This document shows, one piece after another, positions 63,248 through 64,000 of a stretch of DNA of 64,000 nt. Origin of the DNA: Fontisubflavum oceani (GTDB taxonomy: Bacteria; Pseudomonadota; Alphaproteobacteria; Rhodobacterales; Rhodobacteraceae). A program made the position numbers and the translations under genes. The notes below the pieces were generated by a model, which worked only from the letters and a program-made list of their open reading frames with translations, did no database searches and was not told the origin of the DNA. The stretch spans positions 310,001 through 374,000 of the forward strand of contig NZ_CP129111.1 of assembly GCF_030407165.1 (NCBI RefSeq), read 5' to 3'. The first letter of the stretch is position 1. Each line of letters opens with the position of its first letter.

Positions 63248-64000
63248 ATGATGGCATCTGATCTCAATCTTCTTGTTGGAACGACCAAAGGCGCCTTCAT
63301 CCTTACGGGGGATACGGCGCGACAGGTCTGGTATGTCTCCGGCCCGCATTGTGACGGTTGGCCGATCAATCATGTGAATGGCGATCCCGCGAACGGTCTG
63401 ATCTGGGCCGGAGGCGGCAATGACTTCCTTGGCGCGGGCATCTGGCGCTCCGGCGATGGCGGGGGCACTTGGACGCTCTCCAAACTCTCCAAAGGTGAAA
63501 TCGATGATTGGGCTGCGAATGACCCGGAAACCGCGCGGTTCTTGAATTGGGAACCCATCGAGACCGCGTTCGATGGCGAGGTTTCGGCAATCTGGTCGGT
63601 CGCAAAGGTCCATGACACGCTCTATGCGGGCGGTAAGCCCGGCATGCTGCTTTCGAGCACTGATGATGGCTCAACGTGGGAGAAGGTGAGCACCCTGTCG
63701 GACCACCCAGATAAGGATCAGTGGAACCCCGGCGCAGCCGGGCTTGTGCTTCACACCATCGTCTCGGACCCTGATCAGCCGGGCAAACTCTGGGCCGGCA
63801 TCTCGGCCGCGGGCGTTTTCGCCACCGAAGATGGTGGACAGAGTTGGGAGCGGCGCAACCGCCTATCAAATGCCGAGGCCTGTTCCGGGCACGATCATCC
63901 CGCCGCGCCCCATGATGGGCAGACGGGACTTTGCGTGCATAACATCGTGCGCGCGCCGGGCGACCTGCTCTACCAACAAAACCACCATGGCGTCTTCCGC
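63248..64000 (+). CDS. BNR/YCF48-like beta-propeller protein (partial, runs off the window)
   Basis: At least 251 residues, open to the end of the window. It starts with GGAGGGGAC then ATGATG and reads SDLNLLVGTTKGAFILTGD. Repeated 'S.DGG.TW' Asp-box-like motifs occur (RSGDGGGTWTLS, STDDGSTWEKVS, TEDGGQSWERRN), typical of sialidase-like/VPS10-like propellers. This group is annotated as exo-alpha-sialidase or WD40/YVTN/BNR-like repeat protein without proven activity. No signal peptide is evident, so it is probably cytoplasmic. Confidence 0.8.
   Translation, partial: MMASDLNLLVGTTKGAFILTGDTARQVWYVSGPHCDGWPINHVNGDPANGLIWAGGGNDFLGAGIWRSGDGGGTWTLSKLSKGEIDDWAANDPETARFLNWEPIETAFDGEVSAIWSVAKVHDTLYAGGKPGMLLSSTDDGSTWEKVSTLSDHPDKDQWNPGAAGLVLHTIVSDPDQPGKLWAGISAAGVFATEDGGQSWERRNRLSNAEACSGHDHPAAPHDGQTGLCVHNIVRAPGDLLYQQNHHGVFR

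Overview
The window looks like a chromosome segment of an aerobic alphaproteobacterium of the Rhodobacteraceae (Roseobacter-like). The basis is high GC with strong third-position GC bias, an RpoH-II type heat-shock sigma factor, the sdhCDAB / mdh / sucCD / sucAB-lpd set, ethylmalonyl-CoA-pathway genes (malyl-CoA thioesterase and mesaconyl-CoA hydratase) and a rsmI-yraN-gshB block. No prophage, insertion sequence, CRISPR array, rRNA operon or replication origin is visible. One tRNA (Ala, anticodon GGC) is present.

Layout. 1-8 kb: end of an extended SDR gene, M3 oligopeptidase, DUF4399 protein, polar amino-acid ABC permease and binding protein, then an overlapping moeB-like/dut/coaBC run. 8-14.9 kb: rpoH, cobinamide and histidine-phosphatase genes, a GST, a ComM-type ATPase, glutathione synthetase, yraN, rsmI. 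15-27 kb: LpoA/LppC-like lipoprotein, glnD, murJ, a rhomboid-like membrane protein lacking catalytic residues, trpS, a VOC protein, an aminotransferase, Usp, Nfu, tsaB, rimI. 27-33 kb: a BMP-type (probably nucleoside) ABC transporter operon with two LysE-type exporters between its two permease genes. 33-40.4 kb: TauE/SafE exporter plus partner, GFA protein, SDR, helicase, tRNA-Ala, FYDLN-acid protein, YgjP-type metallopeptidase and a GntR/FCD regulator. 40.5-53.4 kb (minus strand): mdh, then sucC...sucD...sucA-sucB...lpd with several small accessory genes inserted. 53.7-57.6 kb: mcl2-nnrU-DUF1737-mch, flanked by small genes. 57.9-63 kb: the sdh operon, with two small lipoproteins and a sulfotransferase between sdhA and sdhB. 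The last gene is a BNR/YCF48-like protein that runs off the window.

The most interesting signal is regulatory. A perfect palindrome TGTGATCACA (one copy AGTGATCACA) occurs in only three promoter regions of the window: directly in front of the GntR/FCD regulator, and as tandem pairs with exactly 21 bp spacing in front of sucC and sdhC. This suggests a self-regulated GntR-family factor controlling the succinyl-CoA/succinate part of the TCA cycle.

A caution for users: at least ten core genes carry apparent frameshifts, nearly all of one base in short homopolymers (comM-like, lppC-like, glnD, murJ, ABC ATPase, lpd, sucA, sucC, sdhA, and a methyltransferase with two compensating shifts). Reading frames on both sides encode conserved sequence, so uncorrected sequencing errors are more likely than real gene decay. 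I give the full reconstructed span for each.
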